NCBI GenBank assembly: GCA_001655205.1
Contig: LPNZ01010565.1
Location: 1 to 40,838 of the forward strand
From: Lenisia limosa
Taxonomy: Eukaryota; Breviatea
Length of the DNA: 40,838 nucleotides
Direction of reading: 5' to 3'
Part shown: positions 1 through 13,100 of the stretch, piece by piece
How positions within the stretch are numbered: the stretch's first letter is position 1
How the letters are laid out: each line of letters begins with the position of its first letter
The notes under the pieces: model-generated
Seen by the model: only the letters and a program-made list of their open reading frames with translations
Told to the model about the DNA's origin: nothing
Databases searched by the model: none
Translations under genes and position numbers: made by a program

Positions 1-105
1 GGAGGGGGGGGAGGGATATATCTTATTTTTTTTTGAGGTTTCACTTTATTACGTAGAGAAATATGTGAATTTCTCTGACCTTGTTAGAGATTAAGTAACG
101 GTGTG

Positions 106-190
106 ACACTTCGGTTGGTTCGAAAAAGAGCAGGAAAACATCGATAGTTTTCGAGGCGATTCAGTCCTTTTTCAAACCGAAGTGAAGCCC
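106..190. repeat. MITE family A copy
   Basis: Ends resemble CACTTCGG...CGAAAAA and CAAACCGAAGTGAAGCCC, with an internal ATCGATAGTTTTCGAGG core shared by the family. Confidence 0.75.
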
Positions 191-366
191 TTGTAATAAG
201 AAGTATTATAACTATTTTTTTTTACCCCCCCCCCCACTCTTTACACANNNNNNNNNNNNNNNNNNNNNNNNNNNNNNNNNNNNNNNNNNNNNNNNNNNNN
301 NNNNNNNNNNNNNNNNNNNNNNNNNNNNNNNNNNNNNNNNNNNNNNNNNNNNNNNNNNNNNNNNNN

Positions 367-3300
367 CATGCATGTCAAACACACCGCATCGCCAACATAA
401 TTTTTGTATGTTCCAATAGGGCAGGGCTCACATGTGTTGTCGCTGAGAGCTAAAGTCGTAAAAATGCCACTAGGATTTCTTTTTTGCAGAAAAGTCGATT
501 GAAACTAGGGTCATAAAGATCGGCTGTTAAAGTGTGCATGTGGTGGATATTGGATATCCAAGATCACTATCATATTTGAAACCCTGCTTTAACCGGAATA
601 ACCTATGACCGTCGCAGTGATGTAGAAACCAACATTTCATTCCAGCACCGACTGAGCATCCGCAAGAAAGGCTGCCCAGAGTAGACTCAACCCGGTCCTC
701 TCTGATACAGTTAAAATTTTGAAGCTTTGATTTGAAGGACTTCAAACGAATATATTTTAATGATATATTGTCGCCAACATACATATGAAGAAACATATAC
801 GATAAGCTCTAAATACAGAACGAGATAAGACAGAGGTTAAATAAGGAACAGGGTTATCTAAAAAAACAGAGAAGTGCAAAAAAGGAGCATATAAAGGAAG
901 ATAGCAATACGATAACCGCAAAATAGAGAGAGAGAGAGNNNNNNNNNNNNNNNNNNNNNNNNNNNNNNNNNNNNNNNNNNNNNNNNNNNNNNNNNNNNNN
1001 NNNNNNNNNNNNNNNNNNNNNNNNNNNNNNNNNNNNNNNNNNNNNNNNNNNNNNNNNNNNNNNNNNNNNNNNNNNNNATACAATATGATAAACAATTATG
1101 GTAGGAGAACCAGAGATCTATACTATTAGTTTAAATAAACAGACGCAGACTTTGTTAATGGAAGCTTGATGTAGATGGTTATATTATGATATTACACAAA
1201 AATTAATATTCTAGAAGATTTATAGTCATGAGCCAGTATCTAGAGCAATGAGAAATACAAAATAAGGTTGTATCTGGGCGAAGCCGTCCATACCATCAAA
1301 ATATCATACTATAAACTCATTAAGCAAGCCCTAAGTACAGAGGAAAGGTACAATCATCCCAAGATGTCGAGAGTACATATAGTATAGTAATTATATGTGA
1401 TATATATATCATATGATATCATATGACATTAAGCACCAAAATACAGAGGCAAGCAAAGGCACTGGAAGCTTGACGTTGAACCCGGACCGTCGGTAAGCAT
1501 TCGGAAGCCGCATGACGTGCAGATTTGGTCCCAATCCGAGGAATATGTGTTCCTGGGGAGTAAAATTGGAAAATTACGAAACAAAAGAAAACCCAAATCA
1601 ACGTGTTCCTGGAATAATAATAAAAATAAAACAAAATATATGAAATATAATAACAAATCTCTGTTAAAGGTTGTATTAACATATGTTAACCCATATCCAC
1701 TAGTGATATGATCATATGACCGACTTTCGAGTCGAAATGATGAATGAAGATAACACGAGGGTTCATCCCGAGTGTATCAGAGTATCATATATAAGACTTG
1801 TTGTTTAATTATCATACGAGTGGATATGAGGTATCATATCACTGCGTGGAAAATGATAGTTCACAAGTATGAAAATGATCCAAAAAGTGATATGATTGTT
1901 AAAAACAGCAAAACAAACAAAACGCAGTTCAGTCGCTTATGCAGCCCAAAATACAAGCAAAACAAAAACATATACAAATCAAATCAACCAGAATTAGAAT
2001 GTAGTTGACATATCATCAAAAAAAGAAGAAAAAAAAAAACAAAGCTCAAGATGGTATAACCACCCATACTTGGGGCAGGGGATACATGAAGGCGTATCGA
2101 CGGAATAGTCAAAAGCCCATCCCGGGGGACATCCACATCCCCCCGCTGATGCAACTCCCCCGAATATCTAAACGGAATTAAAAATATTCATAGAAGTTTG
2201 TCCCCACTCCCATGTTTTTTTAAAACTCCTTGACGAATCATATATTGAGCATATAATATAATAAATATATTTATATCTCAAATAATCGTGATGAGATGGA
2301 TGGCTTCGTTCAGGTCTGTTTACATTCTATTAGACAATATACTGGCTAAAAAACTAGAACTCCATATAAAGAAATTATTTGACAAAATTTGAAATTAAAA
2401 AGTCTAAAATGGGGTATTGCCACTTCAAAGCTTGCAAGGAGTATATTAATAAATATCGAAAAAGATTTTAAACCAAAAAAATCTCAATATTTGAGGGATC
2501 CACAAGAGATATTTTGAATTTTGGAACCCCTTTCTTGGGATGTACCCAAACCCACTGAATCAGTACCGCGAGCAGCCATGAGAATTGGGCAGTAGCATTG
2601 CGAGGTGTAATTCTGCGGAGGTGGGGGAACGCCCGGCCAGACAGCGGTGTTGTCATGGGACAAAAGTCCCTCATTGATGACTCCTTTGGCAGAGGTCTGG
2701 AAGGTTTGGTTATTATAAGGACTTTTCGGCTGTATTTAGAGGGTAGAGGACTTCACTTCAAAAAGTCTGGTAAAATATCGATAGTTGGGGCTACTTTTGA
2801 CCAGAACTCATATTGGTGCTCCATTAAGATTTCGTATTGAATCTGGTTTGGAGACATGCTTTAAAGAGGTGTTCTTTGTTATTTTATGGTCGTATTTGAT
2901 TTAATTAACACCTGTTGAAAACAAACCTTCATAGTCATCCGATTCAAACAAACAGGGTTGACCCCCCCCCCCATCAAACGTCATTATATATCTCCGAGGG
3001 ATGGCGGTTTGAGCTTTGGACGGGGCAGGTCTGGCACTGATAACGCCCGATACTTGGCTGATACTCGTCTGTGACGTTATAATTGTATATTATATAATAT
3101 AGAAATGAGAATTAAAACAAGGCTTTAAATGGCCGAAGTCGTCCACTAATAGTTAAGAGGGATTACGTTGTTAGTTGAATGACAAACCGTCTTGGCAACG
3201 GTCACAGCGATTGTCTCCGGAATTGTACTCATAGCCTGTGAGGAGAATTAGAACTGAAACCCCCCATAGATATATTGTCATCATCTTAGTTTACTGTCCT

Positions 3301-4147
3301 TCCCTCTCACCTTGAGGACAAACGCAAGCAAATTCTCCTCCAATAGGCCATTCACCCTAAAGAGGAGTAAAAAGAAACGCTGCTCATTATTACTCATAAA
3401 AACCAAGAAAAAAATCTCCAGAATCTAATTTGTGACCATAACATTGTACTCCCAACACCAAATAAGGTTGTCCATTCAAATAAACCAAGACGAAACTCCC
3501 CATAGCATCATATTCCACACAAATAATAAGACTTACATCATACCATTGAATTCTCCGTTATACCTAGAGCTTCACTTACGGTTCAAAAAAGACTGAGTTC
3601 TCAATAAATCCTCGAAATCGAGATTTTTCAGTCTTTTGGAACAGAAAGTGAACTCATATCATAATAACCAAATGAGGGTTCTTGTGAATGGTATATTTCC
3701 ACAAACCAAGACTGAATTCTCCATGATATTGCTACAGTACATTCCAGTTACACCAGTGGGATTCGCCGTATCACCAGGTTCGTGACCTTTGAACGTATAT
3801 GATACCTGTGGGTTCAATTAATTAATAGTAAAACATAGAAAAATGGAAATAATATGTGTAGATGATAGGGGTGGGGTGATGTGTGTATGATACTATATAT
3901 AGCAATGAGAAATAAAAAAATAAGGAGGTATCTGGTCGAAGCCGTCCACATCATCACGCTTATAAGAGATACTGGATTATAGTATAATATTAATTCACAC
4001 ATGATATTATTGTAATAATACATCACATGTATTAATAATAGAGATGAGAAACAAAACAAGGTTTTATCTGGCTATTATAAAGGAAATGTAGAATTTTGAC
4101 GACTCACCTGATGGGTCATTCCTGCTAACGGTGCAAACTGAAGGTTG
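367..4147 (-). CDS. Giant gene segment 11: C-terminal Cys-rich array, runs off the window (exons 76-85)
   Basis: Exons are 4108-4147, 3752-3805, 3311-3356, 3188-3235, 2980-3068, 2567-2696, 2070-2154, 1437-1552, 603-651 and 367-469 (open into a gap). Phases agree from 4108 onwards. Peptides include FKGHEPGDTANPTG, GEFACVCPQGYEYNSGDNRC, CQDDEYQPSIGRYQCQTC, VWPGVPPPPQNYTSQCYC, CGCPPGWAFDYSVDTPSC, DWDQICTSCGFRMLTDGPGS, FQCLCLPLYFVGAGMKC and TCEPCPIGTYKNYVGDAVC. The modules are again GCC2/GCC3-like, so Cys-rich arrays flank the beta-rich block on both sides. No stop codon or membrane segment appears before the left edge, so the C-terminus lies outside. A proline-rich linker (PGVPPPPQ) occurs in exon 2567-2696. 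Confidence 0.78.
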
Positions 4148-7100
4148 CTAAAAACCGCTTGGCCGTTCTAGGGGTGGGGGGGGGGTAAAACAAAAAAAGC
4201 CTAAAATCAACTCTGTTGTTGGCAAGCAACACAAAAGTGTTGAAAACAACAAAACAAACAAAGTCCTCAAAAGAGAAGATTGTGTTCCTCCAAGAAGAAT
4301 TGGCCGATCTTGAGTTTCCATGTAGGCGAGTACTAAGACATACTCCAGCTTTGCTGAAAATTACTTTCAAAAAACAGCTTTTCGTTCTTTTGTAATCCTT
4401 GCAAAGTCGAACCTTTTGCGGTCTTTGACGGGTCCCACTTAGCATCTTCCCACCGACTGTTGTAGAGGGCTACCACTCCTTCAACGTCCAGGTTCGTGTT
4501 TCTTTTGTCAGACTATCTGCACCCAAGATCTTGAGGTTATTCATCTTCTTCTCAAATAACCCGGGTTTGTCAATTGTCGTCTCCTTTCCGAGTCCTCTCT
4601 TCTGTAGGTATGAGAATACTGTTAACTCGAGGTTGAACTGTTCAGCCACTTCTTTGTCGTCTTGACCCAGGTTAGTTCATTCTTGGAGACGCCATCTATT
4701 CCTGCCGATCCTACCTCATGCCTCAGCTGCCTGCGAAGGAACACCCAAGTATGAATTCAGAAATGGGGGTTCCTTTTGTTAACAATCATATATTCGACTT
4801 CAGTTTCCGCAAGTCTTCCGTAAGTATGATGATCGAGCGGTTCCTCGGTTCCCTGAAGGCGCGCTTACGCCTGATTGGCTATGAGATTCACTTGTCGGTT
4901 GCGAAGTCCAATGACGTGATCGATTTGTCTTTTCGTTTATAACTTCCTTGTTCACCAGAAAACGTGTGATGATGGAGAGTTCCCGAATGATATCGCTGTC
5001 AATGAGGGTGACATTGAGGTTGGTTGGCTTTTTCAACGTGTTTTGCGGACTGAATGTATACTTTTTATATGAAAATCACATGTGCATTGTCATAAAAGTG
5101 AAAACAAGAGCAATAATCTGGTGTATTGAAATCACCCCCACCCCCGATCCAAAAAAAAAAAAANNNNNNNNNNNNNNNNNNNNNNNNNNNNNNNNNNNNN
5201 NNNNNNNNNNNNNNNNNNNNNNNNNNNNNNNNNNNNNNNNNNNNNNNNNNNNNNNNNNNNNNNNNNNNNNNNNNNNNNNATACCACGGAAGTGACGGTGT
5301 TTCCCTTGAGAAGGGCTGGAGTGGGAGAAACGATAATAGAAATCTCAGTGTCGTAGAACGTAATAAAAGACCCGTCTTTGTCAACCTGCAAAGGCAATAA
5401 AACATCAAAATATTTACAGCTGTAGTATGTCTATTGTTTGCTATTGTTTTTGTCTTATAAAAACGTGTCATAACTTGAACGGAAGAGACCACTGCTTCAC
5501 AAACCGACTGGTTTCACTAAGGTTCGAAATAGATCGAAAAACTATTGAAATGTATCAACTATATCGAGTAAGATATATTTTTTGGATTGCAGTGAAGCCC
5601 TACCCAAGATTAACAAGCCATGCCGAAGCAGGGTTTCAATCTTTGTTAATTATCAAAAAAACGTCTTTTACTAACTTGAAAAGAAATGACAGCTTCCTTC
5701 CCGCCGGGTGTATGGTGTACTACTACCCACAACCCACCAGCTGGATTCTTGGCGCGGGTGTGATGAACTCGGCCGTCATGGAAGTCTCCGAAGCAATTGG
5801 CTCGATAACAGCTAATTTGGCCGGGGTGCTGGTGACGGAAAAGTCACTGTAGAGTGAAGGAAGCAAAATAGGAGAATTCTCATTTTCAACAATATTAAGA
5901 ATTTTCGGAATATTCCCGACATTGTACTCCTTTGTTTCTGGAACCGAAAGTGAGGTTCTATGAACCAAACTCTTCCAAATAAATTAAATTAAAAATGACA
6001 AAACCAATCCATTTTTTGTTTAAAAAAGCATCCTAAAAGGGGTAAACTCCGAAATTCTGACTTACGGTATTGCACATCATTTGTTTCCCCTCAAACAAGC
6101 ATTCAGAAGCGCAAGTGGAGACGCAGATACGAACATCTGGCTGGGCTGCCATGTTGAACGAAATACTGAGAACCTTGAATGTTAGTTATACTGGAATTTG
6201 TTAGAGTATAGAGTAGCAAATGAAACTGAGATGCTCTGAATAATAAACGAAATAGTTTCCATGTATATTAAGAACCTTGAATAGTGAATGGAGTTATATT
6301 GAATAAAAAAGTAGTGGGAATTTAGAATATTCAACGAAATGGTGAAAGCAAAATTGACTTGGAGTTCGTGTACAAAAGGAATCCAAACATTAACATAAAA
6401 ATCCCATGTAATTTTGAGAAATTAGAAGAAATGTATTGGATTGTCAAATATGTACTACATCGAAATTCCAAAGCATAGCGATCTGCTTTAACCCGCAAAC
6501 CTCTGGACTCAGCATTGCAGCATGCACTGGAACTGACAGGGGTGTTACTCCGGAAAAGATGGTAACGTCCAAAAGGCTGAGTTGTTATACTGTATATGGG
6601 GTATGGGGTCAGGCTGAAAATGAGGATTATTATATATTGGAAGACCCCCCTTAACACTATGTAGATATGGTGAACGTTACAATTTTATTTAATACTCAGG
6701 GCACTAACCAACATATTAAGCTTCAATCATTTCTAATATTCAAGGTTTTCACAATATCCTTTGATTTCCAAATTTGACCCACATATCAGTGAAATGCTTG
6801 CCGATAACCACAAGGTCGCATTGGCCTTCAGCACAGGATGTCGGGAAGACTTCTTTGAATTCCTATAGTTTTTTTAGAAGAAGCAATATGGAAGCAAGTT
6901 TTTTAAAAATATGGGGAAATCCATATTCCTATGTTTATTTGAGAAGAACCATATAAACCCAAAAAGACCAACAAAAATGTATAATGTATGAATTCAAAAA
7001 AAAAGTACAATTTAAATCATTCTTTGATGAATCTTCTGATAGTTGTGTTTTTTATGCTATTGTCTACCGAGCAATTGTTCGAATATCTTCTTGTTCCAAA

Positions 7101-10100
7101 ATAGTTCTTCCCCCTCCGCACCGGCATTTGGTTGCAGATGGTCAAATAGGGCAGGGTTGCAGAACCACCCAAGAAAACGTCAACAGGATCGACATCGACG
7201 TGAATTTCAGGGTCTTCTATGTTCAGGTACAGTTTCGGGTCCTTGAGTGTATTGAAGAACTTCAATTGGACCTATTATGGTGAAAACTGATGAAGGTTTA
7301 CTACTATTTATGCTTGCGACCCCATGTATTCCAGCTATTTGAACAGACACCCGCTTGACAGATAAAAAAAAATAAAAAAATACAAATCCATTGGGTGGTG
7401 AGTGCTATTGGCATTTTAAGAGAAAAACATATAGGATGGGATTTCAGTTGAGTTATAATAATGTATCAGAAAGTGGGCTCAACTTAGTTAAACGTGTGTG
7501 TGTATTTGCAGAATATGATTCAAATGAGCTATGAAAACATGTACGGGAGGGAATTCCAACATACCTTGACTTCTACAGCCCCTTCCAGAAGGAAGTCGAC
7601 CATACAGCGAACCTTCCCTTAGAGCATGAGTTAGGGTTTCACTGTGATTATTTTTAAAAAAAGACAGGGTATATAATAAACAAAAAAAGGTAAGGCAGAA
7701 ATATAAAAAGTGTTAAAAAAGAAAGAGAAGCAAATAAAAGCGTGGTGATTTTCTATATTGCTATTTGAAGAAAAATGAGAGTAACANNNNNNNNNNNNNN
7801 NNNNNNNNNNNNNNNNNNNNNNNNNNNNNNNNNNNNNNNNNNNNNNNNNNNNNNNNNNNNNNNNNNNNNNNNNNNNNNNNNNNNNNNNNNNNNNNNNNNN
7901 NNNNNNNNNNNNNNNNNNNNNNNNNNNNNNNNATTCGCAGTAGCCTTGAATTTCCCCGAGGTCAGGGGTAGTTTGAAACTCAAGGTACTGCGGCGTCGTA
8001 GTTTTCATAATAAATAATGTCTAAGTTCATAAGATAAATATGAGATTAATACAAGTGAAGTAGTGTACTTGACATTATGTAGAAGAAATCGACTTGTTTA
8101 GCAGTACTAATAATGAGTACCTATGAAAATTGTCAGGTTTTGAAAGATTTCTTGTAAGTTTCTAAGAGATAATACTGGTTGCGTATTGCTTGTACTTCAT
8201 TTGAGAATTGAAGGTGCTTGAAAAAAGTAACATGCTAAATATCTATTATGACCCTGAATGGGATCCCACGTACATAGTGTTCACTTCGGTTCGAAAAAAA
8301 GATTGAATTTATCGATAAACCCCGAAAACTCTTGATATATTACAGGTTTTTTCGAACCGAAGTGAAGTCCAAGATGTGTAGATGCAGAGTTGTCTCACCG
8401 TCTCTGACAAGACCTCGCTGAATATCGGGAGTCTTGTCAGCGTAAAAGGTGCCTGAAGGTAGGTTGCCGAAAGCGAAAGTCCACCAGGGGTTTTTTGTTT
8501 CCTAAAAGTCCAAAGCAATCTCAAAAGCAATTAATATGGGTAGCATGCAGGCTAATATTTCTTGATTCCTGAAAAGGAACATGGGCACCACCAATCAAAG
8601 GCCATAATGCTGATGTGGTTGGCCGAAGTGTATTAAAGTAGAATGGAAAGTGGGATTTGATTTATTTATCACATGATTGTTTCCAAGATCCCTCAGAATT
8701 TAATCATCTGAAGAATCAACGCAGATTTCCGCCTGTTTTATCACTCTCAATAGGATGACCACCCAACTAACGTGTATTTGTATTGGAATGTATAGTCTCT
8801 CTGAATTCTGACAATGGAAGCAGTGAAGGTTCCTGATTCAGAACCGCGTGAAATGGTCCCTGCAGACCTATATTGTGAAAAAAATATATATTGAAAAAAC
8901 GAATTTCATAATAATATACTACGTATTATTTCGGAATACTCTAATGAAAAGCTTTAATGATAGAAGATGAAATTTCACTTGAATTTTTCGAACCGATAAG
9001 TCCTGGCATAATTGACTGGAGTTAAAGCCCAATATCCGTGTCAAGACTTATCACGGCTAGAGAGAAAAATGAAGCCCAAAGCAGCCTACATAGCCCAAAT
9101 GTTTGGTTCATCAGTGGGGCATTCGGGGCAGGTCAAATTGACTAATGTGGCGGTAGGAGAGATAATTGTCGGCTCCATGACAAGCTGGTCGCTGTATACC
9201 TAATATGGTAAGAAGTTAAACTGCCTGATAAGGTAACCAGTCTCGTTTTCGACAGCTTTTCATCAAAGGGCGAACTGTAAATTGACTGCGATAAGAGATC
9301 TCACAAGGGTTGTTATAGTTAATTTGTAGCGGGGTCTGATATAATACAAGTAACTAATACGATGTCTCTGGTGTCATTAACACAAATATGTTTTCTTTCG
9401 GAATAGCATGAGTAACTGAGATAATTTTGTGTATTAATGATTATATGTTATTCTGTTGTATTATTTCTATCTTAATGTTCATTTACTTCCTCTTAAAAAA
9501 TATGTTCAAACCTTCACTTCAAAAACTGATTTCGAAGGGGTAGCCAGGAGATCATTGGTACACGCTATGTTCTGACGTACAACACCTTTTGTTGATCCTG
9601 GGGAAATTTGGAGATGGATGATAATTGGGATGGACTGTGAAAATGGTGATGGTTGTTCCAAAGGAAATAAGGTAATAGATGTTGAAAGTGATGTTGGTTG
9701 GGAATTGTCAAAATGGTGATGTTTGATAATTGTATTGATGCTAATGTTTGATAAAATAGTAGTAGTGTAAAGAAAGATGGTTAATGGGAATAGTGAAGAA
9801 TGTGTTTTGATAATAATGAAGAAACGAAGCACGCTTTAGTTGCAAAAGTGGGATCGCCATTATTCAAGATATAGTGATTTTTATATTGAAAAAAACACAT
9901 ATTTAATGTTTATACACAAACAAAAACTGTAGACCCCCCCCCCCCTTTTTTTTTTTNNNNNNNNNNNNNNNNNNNNNNNNNNNNNNNNNNNNNNNNNNNN
10001 NNNNNNNNNNNNNNNNNNNNNNNNNNGTTCCAACTCCCATCCCTAGTAGACATGGGAAACGTATGATGCCCAGCTCACCCCTGCCCAGTAGAGATTTAAA

Positions 10101-13100
10101 CAATAAATATGAAAATCCTTCCATTGAGATATATTCGATAGCCCACAACGAACAAACTATGGTCTACTTCCCCTTACCGTAGGTCTGTGGCGTTACGATA
10201 AGTCTGGAATAATGAAGAATGAATGCTTAGAGTAAATGCTTAGAATACCTAAGATTTTAAATATCGACAAAAACTAAAACAATTTAAATATTGACAAATA
10301 ATATGAAGATTATAAATAAACTGCATGAGTTCCAAAAATACAGCCCCCCTCCCCCCATTTGCTTTCCAATCATTTTAACTTCGAAACATATCTCTTACTC
10401 TCCCTATATCTGTCTACTTCACCACCGTCATCCCTCACCTCTACCCCCACTTCGGCAAATCCTCAATAAATAATATTTTTCAGCAAGTAATATTTCTCCA
10501 CAAATCCTCGATAAATAATATCGATAGTATCACGGTCATTTTCGGACAGTAGGAAAGGACTGGCATTTTCACTATCCCATAACATCGCTTGCCTCCCTAT
10601 TGTCACTCATCAAATTTCCCCAGGCTCAACAAAAGGTGTTGTACCCCCCTCCCCCCACTGGCATGGAGATGTTGTGGGGCAGGGCACTTGGGAGCCCGGA
10701 TTGTCGGTTAACCCACAGTAGATATTCTGAACGTGTGATTATGGTAGAAGAAAAGCTTCGGTCCGAAAAAAAAGACTGAATTTCATGATAAATCCTAAAT
10801 AAATATCGATATTGTCTCAGACTTTTTGGGACCGGAGTGAAACCTAAGTAGAATGAAATAAAGGAAATAATAAGGTGTTGAATGCCCCTAATATACTAAC
10901 GATACCAGCTACAAGCCATTACCGCTTACCTGGAGAGTCAGATGTATACTAAGAAATACAAGTAAACGTAACACTATTGTGTACAAAGTTTACAAACAAA
11001 TATGTACATATCCACATACATATGGGTATACTGTGAATATATCGTATTCAAAAAAGGATTATCACAACAACCTAAATCGATTTGGCCATACCTCCCCAGT
11101 CAGAGTCCTAAGGTCTAGCGTGATGTCCATTCCAAACGAAAGCCCCGCCACTGCAGTTCCGTCTTTTCTCACCGAAAGCACGCTGGGTTGTACTGAAAAG
11201 TGAATAATGAAGGGTTGTAACAGGAGAAATTGGATCAAAAGTTGAACCAAAACAGCATAGTATTCTTCAAATATGCGACACAAGTTACAGTTGAATGTCA
11301 AATACAAAGTACAGGTGTTCACTAAGTCAGAAAACAATTGGTAAACTTTGAAAATTTAACTAATTTTTCGAGAAATTCAATCATTTTTGTACCAGAGTAA
11401 AATCCCAATTGCACCCTAAACTTACATTGGCAGGAAAGCGGTTGCTGATTTGGGGAGTAAAGTGGCCCGTAAAAACCCGCTCCACAGCTTTCTCTTAAGA
11501 TACAGGCTGTACTTCCATAGGCAAAAATGTATCTCTACAAGCAGTGAAACTTTGAAATATACACAACATACTGTTTCATCACAGAGGAGACAAGATGACG
11601 AGTCACATTGAATACAGCCTTCTAGACACTCTAAATGCGACAGTTAGGAATTTTAGGAATTCTTCAGTCAAAATGAATGGGGGGGGGGGGGACNNNNNNN
11701 NNNNNNNNNNNNNNNNNNNNNNNNNNNNNNNNNNNNNNNNNNNNNNNNNNNNNNNNNNNNNNNNNNNNNNNNNNNNNNNNNNNNNNNTAAATAAAAACCA
11801 TTTTTGAGTACTATGTGCACAAGACAATATGGGGACATTGCCGGATTCACACTTATGAATCTGACAAAAACCTAATTTTAAACTCAGTATTTGGATATCG
11901 TTCTTCCATATACATGGAGTGTTGTATTTAGAGCTTAACTACGATGCCGAAAATGAGGTCGATTGTATATTAGTTTTTTAAGTACTGGAATCAAACACTT
12001 GGTATGTAATTAAACTATTATGTTTCCCTAGTCTTATTGCTGTATTCTTTTGCACCAAAAATCGTTCCTCCACACTTAAACAGGCGCCGCCACTTTCGTA
12101 AGTGTAGAGGGGGCAGTTCTCTTTGCAAGCCTGGGGAATGAATGCCAATTGATAAAACAGTATTCTATTCAAAGACACTTGAGATCCCTCCCCACATTGT
12201 ATATTTTATATCAAGTGTATAATCCACAACCACCCAATTTTGTGCCCCCATCTTTTAACAAAAAAGAAAAAAAAATCAGCTCATGTTTTTGATGTAAGAA
12301 ATTGCTACTCTCCACAACTTTTTTTCAATAAGAAGCCCTCACAACATCTCTCACATTTTCATGAAGGAATTTGCCGGAAGGACACCCCGAACATAGGTCG
12401 GGATAAGCATAGCATGAACCGCACGTATCACTGCAATCTGAAGAGGTATTATTTTGATAGATACGATAAAAATAAGGTAAATTAGTATTTTTTTTTGATA
12501 AGAGAGGGGTGTTATTTGGGAGAGTTATCGTGAAATAAGTTATTTAAAACTTATGAGTGATTTTTAAAATTGATATGCACCAGAATGTAAAAAAAAAAAA
12601 AGCGAAAAGTACACAAATGTGAACAGAAAAAACGGCAAATAAAACCTCTTAGGAATATAATACTTCCAGCAAACTGTAGCAGGTATTGGACCTTAACTGA
12701 GACACCATTCCAGCTTCGCACTCCTGACAAAAGGGCGCAATGTCATGGGAAATTGCTACGTTGTCCATCTCACAGATCTAAATGGTGAGGGCTTCCGAGA
12801 ATCAAAAATAGATTCAAAAAAGGAAGGTTAACAAACGGCAAAAGGGGCATGGAAATTTTGTTTATGCTGGTGGTATCCCAATATTTTTTTTTACTTAGAT
12901 TATATTTCTAATTCGCACCCCCCTCATACCTTACACGAACCGTCATTATAATCGAAGCCATCAGGGCAAGTACACCCATCATGAATTTCAAACGTGTCGG
13001 CATGAGGCCAGCAGCCGGAATATGTTACATCATTGTCCTGTTGTTAGATTATTCGGCTTAACTTCGGTTCGAAAGATGCCGATGAAATCTCGATTGTTAT

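Noticed and set aside
3414-3530. Open minus-strand stretch reading DAMGSFVLVYLNGQ and onward
   Set aside because: It looks protein-like but is not needed by phase, and no acceptor/donor pair joins it to exons 3752-3805 and 3311-3356.
5427-5852. Plus-strand ORF of 141 codons
   Set aside because: It lies antisense to giant-gene exon 5738-5971 and shows no family motif, so it is a shadow.
10026-10148. Minus-strand ORF running into a gap
   Set aside because: No splice sites or motifs, and the neighbouring exons 10659 and 10178 join in phase without it.
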